A stretch of DNA of 64,000 bases from Rodentibacter sp. JRC1. Its GTDB lineage: Bacteria; Pseudomonadota; Gammaproteobacteria; Enterobacterales; Pasteurellaceae. Numbering within the stretch: the stretch's first letter is position 1; each line of letters starts with the position of its first letter. The stretch spans positions 1,984,001 through 2,048,000 of the forward strand of contig NZ_BPWA01000001.1 of the NCBI RefSeq assembly GCF_020521555.1. The letters are read 5' to 3'. The translations under genes and the position numbers were made by a program. This document shows, in pieces, positions 49,731 through 59,184 of the stretch. A model generated the notes under the pieces. That model was not told the origin of the DNA. It was given only the letters and a program-made list of their open reading frames with translations, and searched no databases.

Positions 49731-51080
49731 TTAAAGAATAAAACTACCGATAAGCGCGATAATGAAACCGACTACACCAATAGAGGTTTCAAGTAATGTC
49801 CATGTTTTTAAGGTTGTTTTGGTATCCATTTCTAAAAATCGACTGATTAGCCAGAAGCCGGAATCGTTGACGTGAGATAATACCGTTGCGCCTGATGCAA
49901 TGGCAATAACGATAAAACAAAGATCAAATTGACTTAAATCGGAGGCTGCGGCTACAGTTGGTGAAATCAATGCTGCGGCAGTTGTGAGAGCGACGGTTGC
50001 CGAACCTTGTGCGACACGCATAACCATTGCAATGACGAAGGCTGCAACAATAATCGGCATTCCCGTATCCGAAAGCATTGCAGATAATACCTCGCCAATA
50101 CCGCTGGCTCGCAATACTCCGCCAAACATACCGCCGGCACCGGTTACTAATACGATAGAGCAGATAGGGCCGAGTGCGTTATCACAGATTTTTTCGATTT
50201 GTTCATAGCTACGCTGTTCTTTAAGTAATAGGATAGCGACAATCAATGTAATCAATAAAGCGATGGGCGTTTTACCAATCAGTCGCAGGGATTGAACCCA
50301 AATTTGTGAACCGTCAATCACTTTTGCCACACTTAATGTATTTAAACCGGTATCAAATAAAATTAAGAGAATCGGTAAAAGTAAAATCGTCATTACACGC
50401 GCAAAACTTGGCGGATTTTGTACCGATGTTTCACTAATTGCCGTTGCGTTTAAAAAGGCTTTCGGTAAATCAACGTGAATTTTTTTGCTGATAAACATAC
50501 TGAACAAATAAGTACCGATATACCAAGTAGGGATTGCGCAAACTAAACCGACAATGACTAATAAGCCGATATTTACCCCCAATAAATCACCGGATGCCAC
50601 CGGGCCCGGGTGGGGCGGTAGAAAAGCGTGCATAACGGCAAATGCACCGGCAACGGGGAAGGCGTAACGTAATACGGAGCCGCCGAAACGTTTTGCAACG
50701 CTGAAAACGATTGGCAACATCACAACCAAACCGGCATCAAAGAAAATAGGGAAACCGAAGAGGAGGGCAGCAATACCCAATGCGAAAGGGGCTTTTTGCT
50801 CACCGAATTTATTAATTAAGGTATCTGCAAGCACTTTAGCACCACCGGTGATCTCCAATAAACGACCGATCATCGCACCGAGACCAACCAATAATGCAAC
50901 GGCTGCCAATGTATTACCAAATCCGCCAAGTAAAGTCGGGAGAATTTTTTCCACCGGAATACCGGCGGCAAGGGCGGTAAGTAAGCTGACGATGATCAAT
51001 GCCACAAAAGCATGAACTTTGAATTTAATAATAAGTAGAAGCAGCAATAAAATTGCGGCAATCATAATGATAATAAGCAT
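49731..51080 (-). CDS. gntP: GntP-family gluconate:proton symporter
   Basis: A 449-residue inner-membrane permease with about 12-14 hydrophobic segments. The signatures HAFVALIIVSLLTALAAGIP, MHAFLPPHPGPVA and VLSHVNDSGFWLISRF are those of the gluconate permease family (GntP, GntT, GntU, IdnT). Gluconate is inferred from the divergent gluconokinase gene and the GntR-type operators. Which paralogue name is best cannot be settled here. Confidence 0.92.
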   Translation of the reverse strand: MLIIIMIAAILLLLLLIIKFKVHAFVALIIVSLLTALAAGIPVEKILPTLLGGFGNTLAAVALLVGLGAMIGRLLEITGGAKVLADTLINKFGEQKAPFALGIAALLFGFPIFFDAGLVVMLPIVFSVAKRFGGSVLRYAFPVAGAFAVMHAFLPPHPGPVASGDLLGVNIGLLVIVGLVCAIPTWYIGTYLFSMFISKKIHVDLPKAFLNATAISETSVQNPPSFARVMTILLLPILLILFDTGLNTLSVAKVIDGSQIWVQSLRLIGKTPIALLITLIVAILLLKEQRSYEQIEKICDNALGPICSIVLVTGAGGMFGGVLRASGIGEVLSAMLSDTGMPIIVAAFVIAMVMRVAQGSATVALTTAAALISPTVAAASDLSQFDLCFIVIAIASGATVLSHVNDSGFWLISRFLEMDTKTTLKTWTLLETSIGVVGFIIALIGSFIL

Positions 51081-51100
51081 AACATTTCCTCTTATTGAAT

Positions 51101-51114
51101 TGTTACGGGTAACA
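51101..51114. promoter_or_regulatory. GntR operator 1
   Basis: TGTTACGGGTAACA is a near-perfect palindrome of the gluconate-repressor type (consensus ATGTTACCCGTAACAT, remembered from E. coli). It lies 20 bases before the gntP start. Confidence 0.85.
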
Positions 51115-51156
51115 TACCTTTTATTTGAACGAGGGTAAATGATCGCCTTTCAGATT

Positions 51157-51172
51157 TGTGATCTTGTTCACA
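51157..51172. promoter_or_regulatory. CRP site, gntP side
   Basis: TGTGAtcttgtTCACA has both perfect CRP half-sites and lies 77-92 bases before the gntP start in the divergent spacer. Confidence 0.85.
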
Positions 51173-51219
51173 GAATTTTTGTTTATTAAAGTGCGGTCAA
51201 TTTTTTTGCGAAATTATTT

Positions 51220-51235
51220 TGTGATTTAGATCACA
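51220..51235. promoter_or_regulatory. CRP site, gntK side
   Basis: TGTGAtttagaTCACA, flanked by TTT and AAA, is a perfect CRP palindrome. It lies 72-87 bases before the gntK start. Confidence 0.88.
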
Positions 51236-51243
51236 AAATAAAT

Positions 51244-51257
51244 TGTTACCAGTAACA
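51244..51257. promoter_or_regulatory. GntR operator 2
   Basis: TGTTACCAGTAACA, a second gluconate-repressor palindrome, lies 50 bases before gntK and 143 bp from operator 1, so looping across the divergent promoters is possible. Confidence 0.85.
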
Positions 51258-51306
51258 TTTTTGATGAAATTCAGGTATGGTAAATAAAAAGTTGAGGAGT
51301 TTAGGA

Positions 51307-51834
51307 ATGAATGATAATGAACGAATTGGAAAAAGTTTTATCCTAATGGGTGTTTCAAGCACGGGTAAAACATCGGTAGGAACAGCGATTTCCCACCGTT
51401 TGGGAATTAAATTGATTGATGGCGATGATCTGCATCCTCGTGCAAATATTATTAAAATGGGTGAAGGACAGCCTCTTAATGATGAAGATAGAGCGCCTTG
51501 GTTGGAGCGTATCCGTGATGCAGCGTTTAGCCTTGAACGTAAAAGTGAGAGCGGAATTATTATTTGTTCTGCGTTGAAGAAAAAATATCGCGATGTTATT
51601 CGTGATGGCAATGAACAAGTGAAATTTTTGTTTTTGGAAGGTTCTTTTGAACTTGTGCTTGAGAGAATGAAACAACGCAAGGGACATTATATGAAAACGG
51701 ATATGCTAAAAAGTCAATTTGATACCTTGGAAGTACCGGGTACGGATGAGCCGGATGTGCTTCATATTGATATTGACGGGAGTTTTGAGGAAGTGGTCGC
51801 ACGTTGTATTTCAGCTTTAGAACCTTTTTTATAA
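51307..51834 (+). CDS. gntK: Gluconokinase
   Basis: Phosphorylates gluconate to 6-phosphogluconate for the pentose phosphate or Entner-Doudoroff route. P-loop GVSSTGKTSVG begins at about residue 16; DGDDLHPRANI and GQPLNDEDRAPWL are the gluconate-binding blocks, and CSALKKKYRD is conserved. I use ATG 51307, with GAGGAG seven bases upstream, giving 175 residues as in E. coli; an in-frame ATG at 51277 precedes that ribosome site. Divergent from gntP. Confidence 0.95.
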   Translation: MNDNERIGKSFILMGVSSTGKTSVGTAISHRLGIKLIDGDDLHPRANIIKMGEGQPLNDEDRAPWLERIRDAAFSLERKSESGIIICSALKKKYRDVIRDGNEQVKFLFLEGSFELVLERMKQRKGHYMKTDMLKSQFDTLEVPGTDEPDVLHIDIDGSFEEVVARCISALEPFL

Positions 51835-51842
51835 GCATATCC

Positions 51843-51872
51843 AAAAGTGCGATTAAATTTAACCGCACTTTT
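51843..51872. terminator. Bidirectional terminator between gntK and gntR
   Basis: AAAAGTGCGATTAAATTTAA then CCGCACTTTT; the left arm is a degenerate uptake signal (GCGAT for GCGGT), leaving one mismatch in the stem. It separates two convergent genes. Confidence 0.7.
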
Positions 51873-51876
51873 GTAT

Positions 51877-52872
51877 TTAGAGACTCTCCCCGGTGTGAAT
51901 TTTGAAACCGAGATCAATCATTCTTTCCGTTATCGGTTCACCCTTTAACCTTTCTAATAATTCTTGTGCCGCCCGTTTGCCGATATCTAAACGGGGAGTG
52001 ATAACGGTGGCAAGTTGCGGCGTAACGGAAAACCCCACATCATGCCCGTGAAACCCGGCGATAGCCATTTGTTTCGGAACCTCAATGCCTAAGCGTTGGC
52101 ATTCAAATAATGCGCCGATGGCTAAGTCGTCATTCGTACAGAAAATACCGTTGGTTTCAGGGCGTTTGGTGATAATATCCCGAAGTTGTTTTCCTCCCAA
52201 AGTAAAAGATGATGATTCCTCGGTAATTAAACTATAGGGTTCAAGCCCGTATTTTTTCATCGCTTGTTCATAGCCTTGCATTTTTAATTGGGTTCGCTTA
52301 TCCATTCTTGCGGTGAAGTACACGATATTTTGATGACCGTGTAAAATCATCGTTTCCACCATAGCTTGCGCTGCTGCAACATTATCAAAACCGATCACCT
52401 GCTGAATACCTGCTTGCGTGCTATCCATAATTTCAATCACCGGAATATTGGCGATTTCAATCATTTTGAGAGTGCGTAGCGAATGGTAATTTTCCGATAA
52501 AATCAAGCCGTCTACATTATAAGAAAGCAAACTTTCAATGCGTTCCTCTTCTTTTTTTACGCTGTAACCGTAGTGAGCGAGCATTGTTTGATAGCCGGCT
52601 TGGTCGGCAATAAGTTCGATACCTTTTAATACATCGGCGAAAACGTGGTTAGTCAATGAGGGGAGCAAAACGCCAATGGCTTTACTTTTTGCATTAGAAA
52701 GAATTTCCGGTGCACGGTTTGGGATATAACCGAATTCTTCAATGGCTTTGGCAATACGGCGTTGCGTTTCTTGCGCCACCGAATCGGGATTGCGTAGATA
52801 ACGGCTTACCGTCATTTTGGTGATGCTAAGGTGCTCAGCAATATCTTGTAAAGTGGGACGTTTACGTTTCAT
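51877..52872 (-). CDS. gntR: LacI-family gluconate repressor GntR
   Basis: A 331-residue LacI-type regulator. The N-terminal helix-turn-helix (TLQDIAEHLSITKMTVSRYLRN, described at residues about 7-28) is followed by the hinge and the periplasmic-binding-protein-like effector domain. It matches E. coli GntR along its length. Expected ligand is gluconate, releasing it from the two TGTTACNNGTAACA operators. Lies convergent with gntK. Confidence 0.9.
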   Translation of the reverse strand: MKRKRPTLQDIAEHLSITKMTVSRYLRNPDSVAQETQRRIAKAIEEFGYIPNRAPEILSNAKSKAIGVLLPSLTNHVFADVLKGIELIADQAGYQTMLAHYGYSVKKEEERIESLLSYNVDGLILSENYHSLRTLKMIEIANIPVIEIMDSTQAGIQQVIGFDNVAAAQAMVETMILHGHQNIVYFTARMDKRTQLKMQGYEQAMKKYGLEPYSLITEESSSFTLGGKQLRDIITKRPETNGIFCTNDDLAIGALFECQRLGIEVPKQMAIAGFHGHDVGFSVTPQLATVITPRLDIGKRAAQELLERLKGEPITERMIDLGFKIHTGESL

Positions 52873-52988
52873 TGAAATTTGAATGAATTAATCTCTTTCA
52901 AAAGTATAGCAAAAACATTTGATTTTTTGACCGCACTTTTGTATGAAAAAAGGTATAATTTGCCATCGATTTATCAAAAGGAACGAGT

Positions 52989-54032
52989 ATGGTAGACGAA
53001 ATTCGTTTAACGCAATACAGTCACGGCGCAGGTTGAGGCTGTAAAATCTCGCCTAAGGTGTTAGGGACGATTTTACAAACTCAGCTTGAAAATTTTGTTG
53101 ATCCGCATTTACTGGTGGGCAACGATACTGCCGATGATGCGGCTGTCTATGATTTAGGCAATGGTACTGCGATTATCAGTACCACGGACTTCTTTATGCC
53201 GATTGTGGATGACCCTTTTGATTTTGGACGTATTGCCGCCACCAATGCGATCAGCGATATTTTTGCAATGGGCGGCAAACCGATTATGGCAATTGCGATT
53301 TTAGGTTTCCCGATTAACAAGTTACCGGCGGAAATTGCACGAAAAATTGTGGAGGGCGGTCGTTTTGCTTGTCATCAAGCAGGAATTGCGCTCGCCGGTG
53401 GACATTCCATTGATGCGCCGGAACCTATTTTCGGTTTAGCGGTAACAGGTGTCATTAATACGGAAAAAGTAAAACGTAATGCTTCTGCACAAGAGGGATG
53501 CAGACTTTATTTAACGAAACCGCTAGGCATCGGCGTACTGACTACGGCGGAGAAAAAAGGCAAATTAAAGCCCGAACATCAGGGATTAGCCACTGAACTG
53601 ATGTGTCGGCTAAATAGCATCGGTAGCCGATTTTCTGAAGTCAGCGGAGTTACGGCGATGACGGATGTAACCGGATTCGGCTTGCTCGGTCATTTAATCG
53701 AAATGTGTGAAGGTGCGAATTTAAATGCTGAGATCTTTTTCGATAAAATTCCTACCTTAAATGGTGTGTCGGAATATATTGCGGAAGGTTGTGTACCGGG
53801 CGGAACGACACGTAATTTTGACAGTTATGGTCATAAAGTCGGAGCGTTGTCGGATCAGCAAAAAGCCGTACTATGCGATCCGCAAACCTCAGGCGGTTTA
53901 TTATTGGCAGTGAAACCTGAAAGCGAGCAAGACATTTTGACGATTGCACAACAAGCCGGTATTAACATTTATGAAGTCGGTGTGTTGAAAGCAAGAGACT
54001 TACAAACCGAAATTTTCGTAGAAGTTCGTTAG
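52989..54032 (+). CDS. selD: Selenide, water dikinase (selenoprotein SelD)
   Basis: Makes selenophosphate from selenide and ATP, the donor for selenocysteine in FdnG and in itself. The gene reads [27 protein letters not shown] at 53034-53036 encodes residue 16, the active-site selenocysteine (Cys in E. coli), next to Cys18 and the conserved Lys. Glycine-rich [17 protein letters not shown] and [11 protein letters not shown] follow. Total 347 residues. ATG 52989 follows AAAAGGAACG. Gene callers that ignore selenocysteine would begin at 53058. No selA, selB or selC is in the window. Confidence 0.95.
53034..53077 (+). promoter_or_regulatory. selD SECIS element
   Basis: After the UGA, TGTAAAATC (53040-53048) pairs perfectly with GATTTTACA (53069-53077), and inside it CCTAA (53052-53056) pairs with TTAGG (53061-53065) around a GGTG loop. 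The upper stem starts 15 bases after the UGA, the spacing expected for SelB-directed readthrough. Confidence 0.82.
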
Positions 54033-54039
54033 AAAAAAC

Positions 54040-54215
54040 CGGTATTATGTATCAGTTGCCCAAAGAGAATTTTATCTCCGGTATTTCTTGGGGTCGGTAG
54101 GGGGCGTTAGGCGAAGCCGTAACGCACCAATAATAAGATTTAATGATGGCTCGGTACGTTACGGCTTCGCCTAACGGCACCCTGCGATGATTTGTGCAAG
54201 TGCTACATAATACCG
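54040..54215. repeat. MITE-like element E
   Basis: A 176 bp unit with ends CGGTATTATGTATCAGTTGC and, inward from the right, CGGTATTATGTAGCACTTGC. Inside are two opposed modules (GCGTTAGGCGAAGCCGTAAC and its inverse with GGCTTCGCC). The AAGATTTAATGATG loop segment is shared with element D. It begins seven bases after the selD stop. Confidence 0.85.
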
Positions 54216-54256
54216 AAATTACCAATACTTTTGTCTACTATGCCGGAAAAAACGCC

Positions 54257-54330
54257 TATTATGTAGCGTTTACACAAATGTTATTTTTGCGTGGAATTAG
54301 GGGCAGCAAATAGGCTGTCCCTAATTTTAT
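54257..54330. repeat. Degenerate MITE-like/hairpin element F
   Basis: TATTATGTAGCGTTTACACA at the left resembles a decayed terminal repeat. A 12 bp stem with one G-U pair follows: AATTAGGGGCAG (54295-54306) with CTGTCCCTAATT (54315-54326), similar in style to the hairpin in element A. Its right part reaches the hemH stop, and it may serve as a terminator for hemH or selD. Confidence 0.45.
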
Positions 54331-55298
54331 GCAAGTTTTTGTAAAATCAATTTACCCATCATTTCAATATGTGCAGAATCTGCATTTAATGCAGGGATAT
54401 ATTGATAGGATTCACCACCGTTATTTAGGAAATTTTCGCGATTTTCCGTATCGATTTCTTCAATGGTTTCTAAGCAGTCCACAGAAAAACCGGGGCAAAC
54501 CACGGCGATTTTATGAATGCCTTGTGTAGCGGCAGATTCTAAAAATTTATCCGTATAGGGTTGTAGCCATTCTTCACGTCCAAAACGGGATTGGAATGAC
54601 ATTCCCCATTGATTTTCCGTCAAACCGAGTTTATCGACGATGGCAATGGTCGTTTGCTTGCAATGTTCGCGGTAGTAATCGCCCATCTCTTCATAACGCA
54701 ACGGAATACCGTGATAAGAAAACAACAAAAACTCCTCTGATTTTAACCGCACTTTAATGGATTCAACCAACGCATTGATATAGTTTTCATCTAAATGATA
54801 AGAATGAATAAATTCAAACGGTGTAATATTTCTGGTATTTTTCAGTGCTTTCGCAAAAACATCAAATAATGCGCCGGTCGTTGTACTGGAATATTGCGGA
54901 TAGAGCGGTAGTACGATGATTTTTTCTACCTGATTTTCAAGTAATTTTTCCACCGCACTTTGCATAGACGGATTGCCGTAAGTCATGGCAATTTCTACTT
55001 GAGCGTTGATCTTTTGTTCGGATAAATAGCGTTGTAATGCCTTTTGCTGTTGTTTTGTGATGGCAAGCAACGGCGAACCTTGTTCTGTCCAAATGGCTTG
55101 ATAATTTTTTGCAATTCGTTTGGAACGTGGCGGCAGGATAACGAATTTGAGTAACGGCCACCATTTCCAACGGGGCAGATCAACAATTCGGGGATCAGAT
55201 AAAAATTCCCATAAATAGCGGGAAACTGCGGCAGGTGTCGGCTCCTCCGGTGTACCTAAGTTGGCTAAAATAACACCGATTTTTTTTGTTAGGGTCAT
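54327..55298 (-). CDS. hemH: Ferrochelatase
   Basis: Inserts ferrous iron into protoporphyrin IX, the last step of heme synthesis. The 323 residues include the family blocks [41 protein letters not shown] (with the catalytic His) and [16 protein letters not shown]. Presence is notable because many Haemophilus require porphyrin or heme yet keep hemH. Start overlaps the upstream thioesterase stop by four bases (ATGA). Confidence 0.96.
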   Translation of the reverse strand: MTLTKKIGVILANLGTPEEPTPAAVSRYLWEFLSDPRIVDLPRWKWWPLLKFVILPPRSKRIAKNYQAIWTEQGSPLLAITKQQQKALQRYLSEQKINAQVEIAMTYGNPSMQSAVEKLLENQVEKIIVLPLYPQYSSTTTGALFDVFAKALKNTRNITPFEFIHSYHLDENYINALVESIKVRLKSEEFLLFSYHGIPLRYEEMGDYYREHCKQTTIAIVDKLGLTENQWGMSFQSRFGREEWLQPYTDKFLESAATQGIHKIAVVCPGFSVDCLETIEEIDTENRENFLNNGGESYQYIPALNADSAHIEMMGKLILQKLA

Positions 55299-55711
55299 AA
55301 ATTAATAATAGAAAGCGTTAATCGTGAAACGCAGCAAAGTTTATCTTGTTCATTACGGATGTCAATTTGCCAAACATGGGTATTTTTACTTAAATTGATA
55401 GGTGTAGCCTTTGCTATAACTTTTCCGTTTTTCACCGGGCGAAGATGATTGGCGTTAATATCTAATCCTACCGCAGCCTTTCCCTCTTCCAAGCAAAGAA
55501 AGCCGGCAAGCGATCCCAAGGTTTCCGCCAAGGCAACGGAAATGCCTCCGTGCAGTAGCCCAAAAGGTTGAGTGGTGCGGTGATCCACCGGCATTGTAGC
55601 TTCAATCCAGTCATCACCAAAGGCGGAAATTTCAATACCAAGATGACCTACGGCACAGTTTTTTCCCATTTCATTGAGTTGGGTTAACGTGAATGGTTTT
55701 TTCCAGATCAT
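55295..55711 (-). CDS. Hotdog-fold thioesterase (YdiI/MenI-like)
   Basis: A 138-residue acyl-CoA thioesterase of the PaaI/YdiI type. The core [27 protein letters not shown] (about 44-70) contains the catalytic Glu and conserved His-Gly-Gly. E. coli YdiI hydrolyses DHNA-CoA in menaquinone synthesis; the same role would suit an organism using menaquinone-linked formate dehydrogenase, but this is inference. It overlaps both hemH and ydiJ by four bases, so all three are coupled. Confidence 0.88.
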   Translation of the reverse strand: MIWKKPFTLTQLNEMGKNCAVGHLGIEISAFGDDWIEATMPVDHRTTQPFGLLHGGISVALAETLGSLAGFLCLEEGKAAVGLDINANHLRPVKNGKVIAKATPINLSKNTHVWQIDIRNEQDKLCCVSRLTLSIINL

Positions 55712-58700
55712 TTTTCCTCGCTTAATACTTCAAGTAGCGCTTGCAACGGATGTTTTAATACAACCTGTTCATAACGTTTCACTTGGCTGCGACAAGAATA
55801 GCCGGTGGCTAAACAAAAGTGCGGATCTTTTCCGTTGAGTTTTTTCCCCCAAGAAATATCATAAATTTCACGGCTCATCGCTTGATTTTGCACTTCGTGA
55901 CCAAACACGCCCGCCATACCGCAGCAGCCTACTTTTTCCACCTTTAAGGTTTGCCCGAATTTTGCAAAGATTTGTTGCCATTCTTTCGGGCTGTTCGGCA
56001 TAAAAGTCGATTCCGTACAATGTGGAAACAAATACCATTCAAAAGTGCGGTCATTTTTTTCCATATTTTTCAATTCGATGGTAAATAAGTCGGAATTAAG
56101 TTGTGTTGTTAGCCATTCGTGTGCGGTTAATACGTGGAAGTCGCCGCGTTGTTCTTGCAATGTTTCTTTGTATTCATCACGATAAGAAAGCACGATTGCG
56201 GGATCTACGCCCACCAATGGCACGCCCAATTTGGCTATGCGATTGAGAAATTCCGCTTGATTTTTAGCGGTTTTGGCAAAGCGTTTCAAAAAGCCTTTTA
56301 TGTGCATAGCTTTACCATTAGGTTTAAACGGCAACAAAATCGGTTGAAAACCGAGTTTTTGGGCGAGCGCAACAAAATCACGTACGACTTTAGCGTCATA
56401 ATAAGAAGTATAGGGATCTTGTACGATCAGTAAAACACGCGCTTTTTCGACCGCACTTAACCGTTCCAACTCTTCTAAGGGTTTGCCTTGATAGTGAATT
56501 TCGACAAGTTGCTGTTGCAAATTCGGCTCGGAAAGTAGAGGCAAATCCGTCATACCGATTGTTTTTTCTACAAGGGTTTGAGTGGCTTTTAATTTTGTAA
56601 AATAATTGAAGAATTTCGCCTGTTTTGCCATATAAGGGGAGGCGATTTCCAAGTTTGCCACAATATGGTCTTTAATCGGGCGCAAATAACGGCTGTGGTA
56701 AAAATGAAAAAATTTTGCACGAAAATTCGGTACGTCAATTTTTATCGGACATTGGCTGGCGCAGGCTTTGCATGCCAAGCAGGTATCCATTGCCGCTTTT
56801 ACCTCGTGGGAAAAGTCATATTCACCACGTCGTTTTTGTACCGTATTACGAATACGTGCGATAAGTGCGGTCAATTTGACTTCGGTTTTTTGGAAATCCA
56901 ACTGCTCAGGCGTAATATTTTTATCGGCGAGCAAACGTAGCCATTCACGTACCAGTGCAGCACGCCCTTTCGGTGAAAAGACACGGTTTTTGCTGACTTT
57001 CATTGAAGGGCACATAATGCTGTGTTCATCAAAATTAAAGCATAAACCGTTGCCGTTGCAGTTCATCGCACCTTTAAATTCATTGCGAATTTGCACGGGG
57101 ATTTGGCGATCATTATCCGCACGCATGGTTGATAAAATGGAATAGAGTTCATCTTTTGAATTCAATGGCGTGCAGATTTTGCCCGGATTTAAGCGATTAT
57201 TCGGATCAAATAAGAACTTGATGTAGCGAAGTTCGTTCCATAATTCCGGTGTAAAGAATTTCTCACCATAATGCGAACGCACGCCTTTACCGTGTTCTCC
57301 CCACAATAACCCGCCGTATTTTGTTGTGAGCGCCGTCACTTCATCAGAAATTTGTTTGAACAGTTTCACTTGGTTTTTATCGCATAAATCAAGCGCCGGG
57401 CGAACGTGTAAAACGCCGGCATCGACATGACCGAACATACCATATTGCAGGTGATGGCTATCCAGCAAGGCACGAAATTCTTCAATGTAATCCGCCAGAT
57501 GTTCCGGCGGCACGCAGGTATCTTCCACAAAAGGGATCGGTTTTGCCGCACCTTTTGCATTACCGAGTAAGCCTACGGCTTTTTTTCGCATCGCATAAAT
57601 ACGTTCAATGGAAGCTAAATCCGAGCAAACTTGATAACCGATAATTGAATCTTGTCGGCGTGCGATTTTTTCATCCAGTGCTTGGCAAAGTGCGGTTACT
57701 TGACGGTCGATTTTTTCTTTATTATCACCGGCATATTCCACGATATTTAAACCGAGGATTGGATTTTCTTCGCTTTCGGTTAAAAGCTCACGCACGGAAT
57801 GCCAAATGATGTCTTGCTTGGCGAGATTCAACACCTTGGAATCAATAGTTTCTACCGAAAGTGCATTGGCTTTCACCATAAACGGTGCATTGCGTAACGC
57901 TGCATCAAAGGAACTATATTTGATATTAATTAAGGTGCGGTATTGGGGAATGGGAAGAAGATTTAATTTTGCTTCGCAGATAAAGGCAAGGGAGCCTTCC
58001 GAACCGGTGAGCAGTCGGGTGAGATTAAATTCGCTTGCATCTTCATTAAAAACGTTCTTTAAATCATAACCGGTTAAAAAGCGGTTAAGCTGAGGTAAAT
58101 CATTAATAATAGCAGTGCGCTTTTCTTTACAGCGTTGGGCAATTTCTTGATAAAGTCGTTTGCCGGAAGCATTTAATTCAAGAGAATTAGTAGTTTCTAA
58201 AATATCCTGAAATTTGACCGCTCTTGTATCGAGTATTTCGCCGTTCATTAATACTGCGCGTAGTTCCAATACGTGATCAGAGGTTTTACCGTATTGTAAA
58301 GAACCTTGTCCTGATGCATCCGTATTAATCATTCCGCCTAAAGTGGCACGATTGCTGGTGGAAAGTTCCGGCGCGAAAAATAGACCGTAAGGTTTCAAGA
58401 ATTGATTGAGCTGATCTTTTACTACGCCCGCTTGCACGCGTACCCAACGTTCCTCCACATTAAGTTCCAAAATAGTTGTCATATAACGTGAAAGATCAAC
58501 GATAATATTGTTATTGAGGGATTGCCCGTTCGTTCCCGTACCACCGCCGCGCGGGGTGAAAGTGAGAGATTGAAAATCAGGTTTATTCGCCAGTTTGGTA
58601 ATGCGCACAACATCTGCAACGTTTCTTGGGAAGAGAATCGCTTGCGGCAGTAGTTGATAAACGCTGTTATCTGTGGCGAGCGCTAATCGATCCGCATAAT

Positions 58701-58800
58701 TTGTGGCGATATCACCCTCAAAATGTTGCTTTTGGAGTTCCGCAAGATAAGTTTGAACGGTTTTTTCAAGTTGTGGGATATTAGAGAGAAGGGGAAGCAT
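55708..58800 (-). CDS. ydiJ: YdiJ, FAD-linked D-2-hydroxyacid dehydrogenase with Fe-S domain
   Basis: About 1030 residues. N-terminal FAD_binding_4 domain (PRGGGTGTNGQSL, ATLGGMINTDASGQGS), FAD-oxidase C domain with GMFGHVDAGVLHVRP and WGEHGKGVRS, then a ferredoxin-type motif CLACKACASQCP (about 670) and a C-terminal cysteine-rich domain with EKVGCCGMAGVFGHE. E. coli YdiJ oxidises D-2-hydroxyglutarate. I start at 58800 (MLPLLSN) by comparison with E. coli; ATGs at 58812 and 58830 are in frame and no ribosome site decides. Confidence 0.92.
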   Translation of the reverse strand: MLPLLSNIPQLEKTVQTYLAELQKQHFEGDIATNYADRLALATDNSVYQLLPQAILFPRNVADVVRITKLANKPDFQSLTFTPRGGGTGTNGQSLNNNIIVDLSRYMTTILELNVEERWVRVQAGVVKDQLNQFLKPYGLFFAPELSTSNRATLGGMINTDASGQGSLQYGKTSDHVLELRAVLMNGEILDTRAVKFQDILETTNSLELNASGKRLYQEIAQRCKEKRTAIINDLPQLNRFLTGYDLKNVFNEDASEFNLTRLLTGSEGSLAFICEAKLNLLPIPQYRTLINIKYSSFDAALRNAPFMVKANALSVETIDSKVLNLAKQDIIWHSVRELLTESEENPILGLNIVEYAGDNKEKIDRQVTALCQALDEKIARRQDSIIGYQVCSDLASIERIYAMRKKAVGLLGNAKGAAKPIPFVEDTCVPPEHLADYIEEFRALLDSHHLQYGMFGHVDAGVLHVRPALDLCDKNQVKLFKQISDEVTALTTKYGGLLWGEHGKGVRSHYGEKFFTPELWNELRYIKFLFDPNNRLNPGKICTPLNSKDELYSILSTMRADNDRQIPVQIRNEFKGAMNCNGNGLCFNFDEHSIMCPSMKVSKNRVFSPKGRAALVREWLRLLADKNITPEQLDFQKTEVKLTALIARIRNTVQKRRGEYDFSHEVKAAMDTCLACKACASQCPIKIDVPNFRAKFFHFYHSRYLRPIKDHIVANLEIASPYMAKQAKFFNYFTKLKATQTLVEKTIGMTDLPLLSEPNLQQQLVEIHYQGKPLEELERLSAVEKARVLLIVQDPYTSYYDAKVVRDFVALAQKLGFQPILLPFKPNGKAMHIKGFLKRFAKTAKNQAEFLNRIAKLGVPLVGVDPAIVLSYRDEYKETLQEQRGDFHVLTAHEWLTTQLNSDLFTIELKNMEKNDRTFEWYLFPHCTESTFMPNSPKEWQQIFAKFGQTLKVEKVGCCGMAGVFGHEVQNQAMSREIYDISWGKKLNGKDPHFCLATGYSCRSQVKRYEQVVLKHPLQALLEVLSEEK

Positions 58801-58830
58801 AGTATCAATCATAAAGTATAGAAAAAGCAA

Positions 58831-59184
58831 GTTAGAAAGATAATATATTATGGCGAAGAAAAAGTCGATTTTTACCTCTTTAAATTTGTTTTTAAAGCAA
58901 AAGGTTAGGGTAAATAAAGGTTTATGTTGGGATATTTGTTTGTGTATAAAATCACCAAAACAGCCAAAAAAAATTTGATCTTTGTTTTTTTTATAGGATA
59001 ATAGACAGAATTTTGAACGTTCCTTTGGCGATTACAAAGGAATTGAATTTGTCAAAAGGTTAAAAATAGGGCAAATTCAAAACCCTAGTTAAGCAATGTT
59101 TTGAGTGATGTTTCTTCGGAAAGTTCACGATAAACGAGGAAACTTTTTATTTATCAATCGATGACTAAGATAGAGGACATCAAA
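58831..59184 (+). other. ompA upstream region with long leader
   Basis: A 354-base AT-rich spacer without a plausible gene. It contains the ompA promoter (58975-59002) and so an untranslated leader of about 175 bases. The first 140 bases show no recognisable element beyond A/T runs. Confidence 0.5.
58975..59002 (+). promoter_or_regulatory. Promoter of ompA
   Basis: TTGATC (58975-58980), 16-base spacer rich in T, and GATAAT (58997-59002) make a strong sigma-70 promoter, as expected for an abundant porin-like protein. Confidence 0.6.

Noticed and set aside
52927..52959. Complete selD promoter TTGACC...TATAAT
   Set aside because: The TATAAT at 52954 is good but the spacer to TTGACC is 21 bases, too long for sigma-70; only the -10 is credible.
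52989..53057. selD as truncated, starting near 53058
   Set aside because: The upstream frame encodes the conserved [20 protein letters not shown] N-terminus with a ribosome site and a SECIS hairpin.
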